Shown one piece after another: positions 1-11,748 of a stretch of DNA of 64,000 nucleotides (the first letter of the stretch is position 1; the number at the start of each line of letters is the position of its first letter). This DNA is from Channallabes apus. Taxonomy: Eukaryota > Chordata > Actinopteri > Siluriformes > Clariidae. The position numbers and the translations under genes are program-made. The stretch covers positions 35,584,756 through 35,648,755 of the forward strand of contig CM060108.1 of NCBI GenBank assembly GCA_030522415.1, written 5' to 3'. Under the pieces are notes generated by a model that was not told the origin of the DNA, ran no database searches, and was given only the letters and a program-made list of their open reading frames with translations.

Positions 1-55
1 ACTATTCATTCCAACATTGGGAGGCAGCACAGAATCATATGTGATATATATATAC

Positions 56-3000
56 TAGAGAGGTACATTTCCTGAAGAAAATGTGAGTGGTGCTTGACGT
101 GGCAAGTTAACACGAGGCTAGCTAATCAGCTTAACTCCATGATAGGAACATGGTAATCATGTTAAGTGCGCAAAGCAAAGTTTAATCAATGTCAAGTCTA
201 TGAGCGGTTAATTACCCCCTGCGGGGGCAATTAACCACCCAGCCCCTAAGAGAGGTCACTGCACACCCCTCCCGGATAAGACGCATGATATGACACCCCA
301 GTCAAGGGTCTACGACAAACGGTGAGGGACCAGCGGTTAATTGCCCCCTGCTGGGGCAATTAACAGTCCAGCCCCTCAGAGAGATCACTGCACACCCCTG
401 CCAGATAAGACGCACGATATGACACCTCATTCATGGGCCTACGGCATACGGTGTTGTTATAGCAATTAATTGCCCCCTGCGGGGGCAATTAACCGCCCGC
501 CCTCAGTAGTACCATATAACCCCATGCCCGACTGAGGCGAACGGTTTGACACCTCAATCAAGGGTCTACGAGAAACGGTGCTGGAATAGCAATTAATTGC
601 CCCCTGCGGGGGCAATTAACCGCCCAACCCCTCAGACAGGTCACTGCACACCCCTTCCGGAGAAGACGCACGATATGACACCTCATTCATGGGCCTACGA
701 CATACCGTGTTGTTCTAGCAGTTAATTGCCCCCTGCGGGGGCAATTAACCGCCCGCCCTCAGTAGTATCATATAACCCCATGCCCGAATGAGGTGAAGGG
801 TTTGTCACCTCATTCAAGGGTCTACGACAAACTCAGGCAAAGCTGATCTCAATGTTAAGTCTATGAGTGGTTAATTGCCCCCTGCGGGGGCAATTAACCA
901 CCCCAGCCCTGAGAAAAGACATGGCACCCATTCCCGAACAAGCTGCACGGTTTGACACCTCATTTATGGGCCTACAAAAAATACAAGCAAAGCTGGTCTC
1001 ATTGCTAAGTCTATGAGCGGTCAATTGCCCCCTGCGGGGGCAATTAACCGCCCAGCCCTGAGCAAAGTCATAGTACCCCACCCCCGGATAAGGCGCACGA
1101 TATGACACCTCATTCATGGGTGTATGACAAACGGTGCGGGAATAGCGGTTAAAATGTTAAGTCTATGAGAGTTTAATTGCCCCCTGCGGGGGCAATTAAC
1201 CGCCCAGCCCTGAGCGATGTCATTGCCCCCCACCCCCGGACAAGCCGTACGATTTGACACCTCATTCACGGGTCCATGCCAAACGGTGCGGGACTAGCCA
1301 TTAAAATGTTAAGTCTATGGGCGATTAATTGCCCCCTGCGGGGGCAATTAACCGCCCAGCCCCTCAGGAATGGCATAGCACCCCATCCCCGAACCAGCCG
1401 AACGGTTTGACACCTCATTCATGTGTCTGCAACAAACTAATTATTCGATAAAATCCCCATTATAAGTCAATGGGGCAATTTTAGGGACCTCTATTGCCCC
1501 GGGGGTAGAACTTATACCCTTGTGCGGGGTATCCTCTGACACAGGTGGCAAACCTCCTCAAATGGGGCGAATTTCACGTTTCTACAAAATTCCCTCTCTG
1601 CGCCACAAGCCGTCAAAATTCGGACTCCATGTTATCCTATGGGACTTTTTTGGGTGCTTAATTGCCCCCTGCGGGGGCAATTAAGCACCCACCCCTTATA
1701 AAAGTCATAGCACCCCATTCCCGATTAGGCCGCACGATATGACACCCCATTCATGGGTCTAGGACAAACGGTGCGGGACTAGTTACGCGCCAAACTTTCA
1801 TACGGAAGAAGAATAATAAAAAGAAAGAGAGGTACATTTCCTGAAGAAAATGTGAGTGGTGCTTGACGTGGCAAGTTAACACGAGGCTAGCTAATCAGCT
1901 GAACTCCATGATAGGGACATGGTAATCATGTTAAGTGCGCAAAGCAAAGTTTAATCAATGTCAAGACTATGAGCGATTAATTGCCCCCTGCGGGGGCAAT
2001 TAACCGCCCAGCCCGTAAGAGAGGTCACTGCACACCCCTCCCGGATAAGATGCACGATATGACACCTCAGTCAAGGGTCTACGACAAACGGTGAGGGACC
2101 AGCGGTTAATTGCCCCCTGCTGGGGCAATTAACAGCCCAGCCCCTCAGAGAAGTCACTGCACACCCCTGCCGGATAAGACGCACGATATGACACCTCATT
2201 CATGGGCCTAAGACATACCGTGTTGTTCTAGCAGTTAATTGCCCCCTGCGGGGGCAATTAACCGCCCGCCCTCAGTAGTATCATATAACACCATGCCCGA
2301 ATGGGGCGAACGGTTTGACACCTCAATCAAAGGTCTACGACAAACGGTGCTGGACTAGCGGTTAATTGCCCCCTGCGAGGGCAATTAACCGCCCAGCCCC
2401 TCAGACAGGTCACTGCACACCCCTCCCGGATAAGACGCACGATATGACACCTCACTCAAGGGTCTACGACGAACGGTGAGGGACCAGGGATTAATTGCCC
2501 CCTGCTGGGGCAATTAACAGCCCAGCCCCTCAGAGAGGTCACTGCACAACCCTGCCGGATAAGACGCACGATATGACACCCCATTTATGGGCCTACGACA
2601 TACGGTGTTGTTCTAGCAGTTAATTGCCCCCTGCGGGGGCAATTAACCGACCGCCCCCAGTGGTATCATATAACCCCATGCCCGAATGAGGCGAACGGTT
2701 TGTCACCTCATTCATGGGCCTACAAAAAACTCTGTCAAAGCTGATCTCAATGTTAAGTCTATGAGCGATTAATTGCCCCCTGCGGGGGCAATTAACGGCC
2801 CAGCCCTGAGCAATGTCATAGCACCCCACCCCCGGATAAGCCGCACGATATGACACCTCAGTCATGGGTGTATGACAAACGGTGCGGGAATAACGGTTAA
2901 AATGTTAAGTCTATGAGAGTTTAATTGCCCCCTGCGGGGGCAATTAACCGCCCAGCCCTGAGCAAAGTCATAGCATCCCACCCCCGGAATAAGCCGTACG

Positions 3001-5617
3001 ATTTGACACCTCATTCACGGGTCCAAGACAAACGGTGCGGGACTAACCATTAAAATGTTAAGTCTATGGGCGATTAATTGCCCCCTGCGGGGGCAATTAA
3101 CCGCCCAGCCCCTCAGGAACGGCATAGCAGCCCATCCCCAAACCAGCCGAACGGTTTGAGACCTCATACGTGGGTCTGCGACAAATTAATTATTCGATAA
3201 ATTCCCCATTATAAGTCAATGGGGCAACTTTGGGGACCTCTTTTGCCCCGGGGGTAGAACTTATACCCTTTTGCGGGGTATCCTCTGACAAAGGTTGCAA
3301 ACCTCTTTAAAGGTGGTGATTTGCACGTTTCTACAAGATTCCCTCTCTGCGCCACAAGCCGTCAAAATTTGGCCTCCATGTTAATCTATGGGACTTTTTT
3401 GGGTGCTTAATTGCCCCCTGCGGGGGCAATTAAGCACCCACCCCTTAGAAAAGTCATAGCACCCCATTCCCGTATAGGCCGCACGATATGAGACCACATT
3501 CATGGTTCTACGACAAACGGTGCGGGACTAGTTACGCGCCGAACTTTCATACGGAAGAAGAATAATAAAAAAGAGAGGTACATTTCCTGAAGAAAATGTG
3601 AGTGGTGCTTGACGTGGCAAGTTAACACGAGGCTAGCTAATCAGCATAACTCCATGATAGGAACATGGTAATCATGTTAAGTGCGCAAAGCAAAGTTTAA
3701 TCAACGTCAAGTCTATGAGCGGTTAATTGCCCCCTGCGGGGGCAATTAACCGCCCAGCCCCTAAGAGAGGTCACTGCACACCCCTCCCGGATAAGACGCA
3801 CGATATGACACCTCAGTCAAGGGTCTACGACAAACGGTGAGGGACCAGCGGTTAATTGCCCCCTGCTGGGGCAATTAACAGTCCAGCCCCTCAGAGAGAT
3901 CACTGCACACCCCTGCCGGATAAGACGCACGATATGACACCTCATTCATGGGCCTACGACATACGGTCTTGTTCTAGCAGTTAATTGCCCCCTGCGGGGG
4001 CAATTAACCGCCCGCCGTCAGTAGTGTCATACAACCCCATTCCCGACTGAGGCGAACGGTTTGACACCTCATTCAAGGGTCTACGACAAACGGTGCTGGA
4101 ATAGCGATTAATTGCCCCCTGCGGGGGCAATTAACCGCCCAGCCCCTCAGACAGGTCACAGCACACCCCTCCCGGATAAGACGCACGATATGACACCTCA
4201 TTCAAGGGTCTACGACAAACGGTGAGGGACCAGGGATTAATTGCCCCCTGCTGGGGCAATTAACAGCCCAGCCCCTCAGAGAGGTCACTGCACACCCCTG
4301 CCGGATAAGACGCACGATATGACACCCCATTTATGGGCCTACGACATACGGTGTTGTTCTAGCAGTTAATTGCCCCCTGCGGGGGCAATTAACCGCCCGC
4401 CCTCAGTGGTATCATATAACCTCATGCCCGAATGAGGCGATCGGTTTGTCACCTCATTCATGGGCCTACAAAAAACTCTGTCAAAGCTGATCTCAATGTT
4501 AAGTCTATGAGCGATTAATTGCCCCCTGCGGGGGCAATTAACGGCCCAGCCCTGAGCAATGTCATAGCACCCCAACCCCGGATAAGCCGCACGATATGAC
4601 TCCTCAGTCATGGGTGTATGACAAACGGTGCGGGAATAGCGGTTAAAATGTTAAGTCTATGAGAGTTTAATTGCCCCCTGCGGGGGCAATTAACCGCCCA
4701 GCCCTGAGCAAAGTCATAGCACCCCACCCTCGGACAAGCCGTACGATTTGACACCTCATTCACGGGTCCATGACAAACGGTGCGGGACTAGCCATTAAAA
4801 TGATAAGTCTATGGGCGATTAATTGCCCCCTGCGGGGGCAATTAACGGCCCAGCCCTGAGCAATGTCATAGCACCCCAACCCCGGATAAGCCGCACGATA
4901 TGACTCCTCAGTCATGGGTGTATGACAAACGGTGCGGGAATAGCGGTTAAAATGTTAAGTCTATGAGAGTTTAATTGCCCCCTGCGGGGGCAATTAACCG
5001 CCCAGCCCTGAGCAAAGTCATAGCACCCCACCCTCGGACAAGCCGTACGATTTGACACCTCATTCACGGGTCCATGACAAACGGTGCGGGACTAGCCATT
5101 AAAATGATAAGTCTATGGGCGATTAATTGCCCCCTGCGGGGGCAATTAACCGCCCAGCCCCTCAGAAAAGGCATAGCACCCCATCCCTGAACCAGCCAAA
5201 CGGTTTGACACCTCATTCATGGGTCTGCGACAAACTAATTCTTCGATAAATACCCCATTATAAGTCAATGGGGCAACTTTGGGGACCTCTTTTGCCCCGG
5301 GGGTAGAACTTATACCCTTGTGCGGGGTATCATCTGACACAGGATGCAAACCTCCTCAAATGGGGTGAATTTCACGTTTCTACAAAATTCCCTCCCTGCG
5401 CTACAATCCGTCAAAGTTGGCCTCAATGTTAAGTCAATGGGATTTTCGGGGTGGTTTATTGCCCCCTGCGGGGGCAATAAACCACCCACCCCTTAGAAAA
5501 GTCATAGCACCCCATTCCCGATTAGGCCGCACGTTTTGACACCCCATTCATGGGTCTAGGACAAACGGTGCGAGACTAGTTACGCGCCGAACTTTTGTAC
5601 GGAAGAAGAAGAAGAAT
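56..5617. repeat. Higher-order satellite of hairpin-bearing units
   Basis: Three higher-order units begin at about 58, 1827 and 3573 (GAGAGGTACATTTCC), giving periods of 1769 and 1746 bases. Each is built of subunits of about 130-150 bases. Every subunit has a near-perfect palindrome TTAATTGCCCCC-TGC-GGGGGCAATTAA followed by a C-rich tract, a CGCACGATATGACACCTCATTC-like box and CTACGACAAACGGTG. Units one and two have 10 hairpins; unit three has 12. Each unit ends in TACGGAAGAAGAATAATAAA, a tail of the kind seen in some retroelements. No protein frame is credible. It lies downstream of picalm exon 16, probably in the last intron. I cannot name the family. Confidence 0.93.
4511..5118. repeat. 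304-bp direct tandem duplication inside the satellite
   Basis: Bases 4511-4814 and 4815-5118 are nearly identical two-hairpin blocks. The duplication is absent from the first two higher-order units, so it arose after they separated. Confidence 0.9.
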
Positions 5618-5628
5618 AAAAAAAAAAA

Positions 5629-5729
5629 AAATAAGTATGCAAGATAACAATAGTGATGCTTTTCAAGCACCACTAATAATAAGTTTGCAAGATAGTAGTA
5701 GTGATGCTTTTCAAGCACCACTAATAATA
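5629..5729. repeat. Two tandem copies of a 48-bp motif after the satellite
   Basis: A block containing GTGATGCTTTTCAAGCACCA and ending in CTAATAAT occurs twice (TCAAGCACCACT at 5663-5674 and 5711-5722). That 12-mer is the reverse complement of AGTGGTGCTTGA near the start of each satellite unit (86, 1855, 3601). Confidence 0.75.
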
Positions 5730-6456
5730 TGGTAAGTTCGTTTAGAAATGTGAATAAATCAAAAAGAAAAGGGAATCGGGATATTAGTTTAAGAATAAAG
5801 TAAATTTAAAAAAGGATCACGATGCTTATAAAATCGCAGGACAAATTGTATCGTCACCTACAGTAAGTGTCATGATGATATTGTATCATATCATATCGGG
5901 TAACCCTTGGTCATTCCCATCCTCACTGATTAGACTCGGTGCGTCATTACAGTGAAGGACGTCTAGTGTTTAAAGTAAATGACGTTGACTAAACTAAAAC
6001 TTTATAAAAGAAAGAAAAAAAAAAAAAAGTCTAAATATTGGCCCACATTAGAATAGGGTCATGTGTCCAAGCTGGATGTTTCTCTCACTTTAACACTGAG
6101 CTGTTGTACTAAATGAAAGTGCTGTTCTGATCATTCAAGGAGTTCGTTCGTATCCACTGAGGCTAAAGCTAATCAAACCCAACTGTTGACTCGGAGTTTG
6201 ATTTCTAAAACTACATCCGGATTAACCGTTCTGTTAAACATCTAGAGCAAAATAAATAAAACATATGAAGGTGTAGTTTGATCTCTCCTTTCACACTCTT
6301 ATGACAGGACAGGTTCTGATAGTGCAGTGACTCCACGCTGGAGCTGAAGCAGCTGGAGTTAAGGTGATATAATTTATAACCAGCTTCTGCAGCAAGTACA
6401 TTTCTATGCATCATTCATGGATTTGAGAGAGCAGACGAGGTAAAATCTCCTTTTAA

Positions 6457-6458
<2 letters not shown>
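5730..6458. other. picalm intron 16, unassigned
   Basis: AT-rich sequence with short A runs. I searched the minus strand for the C-terminal picalm exon (motifs such as NPFGP) and found none. Confidence 0.4.

Positions 6459-6508
<50 letters not shown>
6459..6508. repeat. (GT)n microsatellite next to picalm exon 16 donor
   Basis: A perfect GT run of about 50 bases, reading (CA)n on the picalm strand, begins 7 bases after the donor at 6514. Confidence 0.97.
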
Positions 6509-6509
<1 letters not shown>

Positions 6510-6514
6510 CTCAC

Positions 6515-6650
6515 CATGTGGGGCACAGACATGGCGGCAGGTGGCATGGGTGCAGGACTCCAGGCAGTCGTGCTGCTCATGGTTTTGGACTGCCAGTTTG
6601 TGCCACCAGTCATCTTCTTTTCCCCAGGATGTGTCCACTGCATGTCCGGT
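6515..6650 (-). CDS. picalm: picalm coding exon 16 (codons 507-552)
   Basis: The exon encodes [20 protein letters not shown] through [20 protein letters not shown] matches WSQPGEKKLTGG of CALM. The acceptor is GTTGTAG|ACC and the donor is CACATG|GTGAGAAC; a perfect (CA)n run begins 7 bases into the intron. It ends in phase 0, so at least one further coding exon is required. Confidence 0.93.
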
Positions 6651-8593
6651 CTACAACACACACACAGTTTAATATGGATATAATACTTCAACTTTACTGC
6701 AGAGACAAGTGCTATGCTAAAAAAATAATAATAATAATAATTTGTAATACTGAGTGCTACTCACTTTTTGACTGATGAGCCACTAAACTGCAGATCTGTA
6801 ACATAAAAGAAAAAAAGTGAGAGAGAAAAAGAAAGAATGGAAAAAAAAAAAAGATGTCTGTTAATCAAAACAGCGCGAGTCTGTTACACTCCCAAGGGGG
6901 TTGCAGCTCCCCAAACATCATTAAGACTTTCGTTTTCATTCATGTCCGCTGCTCCAACACACACACTCGTAAGCATTCGCTCTATAATCCAACCCGAGAT
7001 AAATATCTTGAGCAAGACATACATTATCGGATGTCCTTGTTTAAGCATGCTAATGTATTCCCAAACACACACTCACACAAACTCCCTGCTGCTTCACCTC
7101 ATCCCATCCGCCTGGTACATGCAGTTTATAAATGAGCTGTGCAACACTGCAACAGCTACAGTGCAGTGGAAAGGTTTGGCTTTTCACAAAGCCATATTTT
7201 CAAAAAAGTAACAGAAATAGAATTTTATTTTTTTCAAACAAACATGAGACGTGAACAAGAGCTGAGATGAAGGTGTGGACGACAACAGCGTGTGCGTGTA
7301 TGCACTCACTGCCTACGAGGTGGGCCAAGGAGGAGTCGAGATCGTTGGCCAGCAGCTTGCCTCCTGTATGCGGGGGCATCATGGGAGCCTGAGTGTGAGC
7401 TGGTAATGTGGGCTTCAACAGGTCTCCTAGAGAATCAAAGCCTGTGAAGAAGACGAGAGAGAGAGAGAGAGAGATTCGGACGAGTTGTTAAATAGGAGTG
7501 TCAGAAGCTGAAGGTACAGAACAGAAAAAGTGTTTTGCCTTTGCATTTTGACGGAAAGCATGCAGAAGAGCAAACAGACAGGGAGCGAGCAGCAGGAGAA
7601 GTGTTTCCAGCACGGTCGAGCAGGGTTACACAGTGTTAAGCCAGAAGAACTGAGATCTGAATGAATGCCGAGACTAATCATAAGGCGTTTACAAAACAGG
7701 TTGCCTTTACCTCTAATATACTATATGCCTATATACTAATACCATTCATATTAAGAATATGAATTTTTCTTGCATTATTTGTATCATAATCGTATCATCT
7801 GGCGTCACCCAGAAGAGGAAGCATTATCTTTACATCTGGCTGTCTGATTCCTCTCAGGATTTCCTCCTCATCTTTCTTATTGCCATTGTTGCCTCTGGCT
7901 TGTTCATTAACAACCTACACCCATATCTCTACTGCTCCGTGACAAATTCATATGCGTCTTTTGTTAAAACTGCTATACCAATAAAATCAAACTTTATCCG
8001 CCTGTCTATTTACTGGCCTACTTGTGCTCGATAGTGATTTATGGCTCAGGTAAATCATTTCGTCAGAAGTTGTTCACTTGTATACAGCGGTAACACAGAA
8101 TTCGTTATATATTTCCGTGACTTGAGTTTGAATTCCCTCTTCAGGCATTTTACCCAACGACAGCATTTCTTAGGTAGAAAAGTGCTATCGCATATTTCAC
8201 CGTCCTGTTTCCTGCCTTTGTGAAACTTGAAACAGGAAATAACATGACGAGTTCAACCGTGTTATTCGGCACTTCACGCCTGAAGCAAAGCCGCCGCTGT
8301 AAATATCCCCAGAGGCCACATCTAAGATATAATGTGGGTATCGCCATTTAACTTAAATTAACTGAACATTTTCCCAAAGGCTATTATTTTAGCTTTTGTA
8401 ACGGGCTTTGGCAAAACACACACACGATGTCAGTCAGGCTGAATTGAACTGAATTGACTCGTGAGGTCCGGGCATAGAGATGATTCATACAGCGGGTGCT
8501 CACACGCTTGATTGCTGCTTTCGTGTTGGTGAATTGTGCAGAGCAACGCAGCAAATCCTCAGCAGCTATTCAGTGAATGGCACAGATCTCACA

Positions 8594-8627
<34 letters not shown>

Positions 8628-9303
8628 CAGAGGTGGAAAGTAACGAATTACATTTACTCGCGTTACTGTAATTGAGTAGTTTTTTTGTATTTTTCTACTT
8701 TTTAAAGTAGTTTTAAAAATCTGTAATTTTACTTTTACTTAAGTACGTTTTGTTTGAAGTATTGTAATTCGCTACATTTTAAATCATATTCGCTACTGAG
8801 TAAAAAATAAATGAATGAAAATCCTAAAATAATACAAATATTATGCTGTGTATAAATGCTCCGTTGCGCCGCGTGTGTGTATCATGTCCTGGTCGCGCGC
8901 CGCTCCAGACTCCACTCCAGGTTTTCTGACATCGGCAGCTACCTGACCTTCCACACGGTCGCTTCCGCCCTGAGAGTGACGTCATCGACTAGTGCGACCA
9001 TGTATAAACCGGAGAGAGACGCGGGAAAGATGAAAGAGGTTGTGATTTTGGCGTTTTGATATTTGGTTGTGTATTCTGGTTTTGACTTTGATTATTGCTT
9101 TGTCCCTTTGGTTTGGTTGGTCTTTGTATATATTTGTAGATCATTTCACTGTTTTTGGTTTAGGGAGTCCGGGAAGGTACCTGTATTTTTGTGTGTCTGT
9201 TTTTTTTTTTTTTTTTTTGCAGATAATCTAGCTACTAAATATAAATACCATTTTGTTTATTATTTTGGCCTGGGTCCAACCTGAATCTGATCCTCCTCCT
9301 CCT

Positions 9304-9348
<45 letters not shown>

Positions 9349-11715
9349 AAACCTCATTATTTCATTATAACCTCATTATTTCATCAATGGTTGGATCTAG
9401 TTCTTTCTGCCATATACCACCATTTCCATACAGTTTAAAATAGAACCCTGAACCAGTCTTTTGCTGTTTGGCTCTAGACTGGGACGTAACACCATATTTA
9501 AGTGACCACTTTGATTTTCAAGCACAAGAAAGACAACAGCTTTATTATGCAAAGGTGTTCCTTCAGTTAAAAACAACTAGTTTGAGATTTAGATCTGCTC
9601 ATCTTTTTTGAACTACACTAGAATGCCTCATCCCCCCCGCTGTTAAAGAAATACAAATAAAAAAGTAACTCAGTAACTTTTACTCTGAGTAAATTTTTTT
9701 ATGAGCTACTTTTTACTTTTACTTGAGTAGATTTTTATAATGGCAACTTTACTTGTACTTAAGTAAAATTTCACTGAAGTAACAGTACTTGTACTTGAGT
9801 ACAAAATTTTATTACTCTTTCCACCTCTGCACACGAGAGAGCGAGAGAAAATGCTGATTGAGAGGCATGTTTTCCTCTTAAAGCAGCCCACAACCCCACC
9901 TGTCTACCATAAGATAAATATAATAATCATTCTCTTATAAATATAACATTTCAGAAAGGCCAAATTATTGGATAATTACTAAAACTACTGTTAGTTAAAT
10001 CATATGAACTAAAGAGATTTCTGAAATGGCTGGAATTAGATTAGGAACTGTTCAACACTGTTCTTATTAAACCCTAAAAGGATGGCGCTGAATAATTATT
10101 TGTCACATGTACCTTCCAGTAGACTGAAATGATTTTTTCGCATATCCTAGCTAGGGTCAGAGGGCAGGGTCAGCCAGGATACAGCGCCCCCAGGAGCAGA
10201 GCGGGTTAAGAGCTTTGCTCAACGGCAGCAACTTGGTGGTGCTTGGGCTCAAACCCTCAACCCTCCTATCAGAAACCCAGTAACCTACAGCCTTAACCAT
10301 TCGATCCACCTCCAACCCAATCACCTTCGTGGAAAAAAAAAATGCAGTCAAAAATAAATTAATCCGTTATTTCAGTTAAAATGCATTTAAATGCTTGGAG
10401 AAGTTGCATTGAAGAAAATCCCCATTAGAAACCAGAGCTACAGTATGTTTAATAGTGTACATAAGTAACAGCATTTCCATAAATGAGAACTCGGAGAACA
10501 GGTCATAGGAAAACCACTTGTTAGTGAGATTAATCAGGAAAAAAAGGCTTTATGTTGCTAGAGAGCATAAAGAGTGGACTTTGGAGCGATGGAAAAAGGT
10601 CACATGATTTGATCGAGTAATGGGTGTGTCTGGGTAAGACTTCGGGAAGCGCATGAAGCAATACAGCACCCACCATACAGAGCCATCTGGGGTTGCGTTA
10701 GTCAATCGGCACCGTTATGTGGCAATAAAATGAAGTCAGTCAATGACCTGAATGTCTTTGCATGGACGTATTCCAGGACTCAAACAGAGAAATCAGAAAA
10801 GGTCTGGCACTGGGAGCACGAGGAATCATTTTCACATATGAATTGGCCACCATGTTTTGCACCGTAATCAAAGCAGTTTTGTTGCATCACTGTATTTGGC
10901 ACGGTTGTGCTAGTAGAGAATTCAGACCAACACCCAACATCAGGATTTGACAAATTATCCATGGCTGTTCATATTTTATACCAATTTTTTACTACCATGC
11001 ATGCTGAGCTGGACCAGAACTAAAAGCCCATGATAAAACCAGAGCCGAGCCAGGGCGTAGGAACAGTAATGATTAATGTTTACTACTAGTCACTTCTCTA
11101 CTGAGATATCAGCCGCCGCGTAAATGAATTTGAAGTTTTCTACATTTTAAAAGGTAAACTTTAAAATAACGATTCAGAATAACCCTTTTAGTTTTAGCTT
11201 TTAATATCTCACTATTAGCTTCATCTTGTCTCTATAGTCATAGTTCTTTTCTTTACACAGATCTTTGTGTGTTGTTTATAATGTTGTGTAACCAACCAAG
11301 TAAATCTCTTTTACGTTTTTGAATAAGGTACAGTCACGCTTGTGCATGGGAACAGCTGCTGCCTTTCTCACACTTAAGAGTTCACTCCATAAGGGAAGCA
11401 CAACAGCTTCAGCCAAACACGAGACACCTTCACTGCTTCACCTGCAGCATAGAACTGTGTGAGTGACCTCACTGCACAGTCAGTACAGTACCAAAGAGAG
11501 AGAGAGAGAGATAGAGAGTTTGAAGTACTGTGGTTAGTGAGAGCTGAGATGCATCTGTGTCCTCCTGCTTTATGTGGACGAGCCCTGAAGTGAAAAAGCA
11601 TCTAACAGATGGAGAAAGTGCGAGTCAGCAACCATCCTTTAAAATACCACACACAATCTCGAACCTGCCAACAGGCAGAGGCACAGGTTGTTCTGTTACA
11701 CTGGACTAAAATGTC

Positions 11716-11748
<33 letters not shown>

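Noticed and set aside
833..5349. Repeated open frames in the satellite with shared peptide motifs
   Set aside because: They are just the repeat unit read in one frame; length varies with indels, and there is no start context or codon signature.
6453..6775. Short Cys-Val or Thr-His peptides across GT/CA tracts
   Set aside because: Microsatellite translation artefacts; the real coding sequence there is picalm exon 16 on the minus strand.
6796..7309. Direct joining of picalm exon 14 to exon 16
   Set aside because: The phases do not fit (one base left over against two needed), which led to the 31-bp exon.
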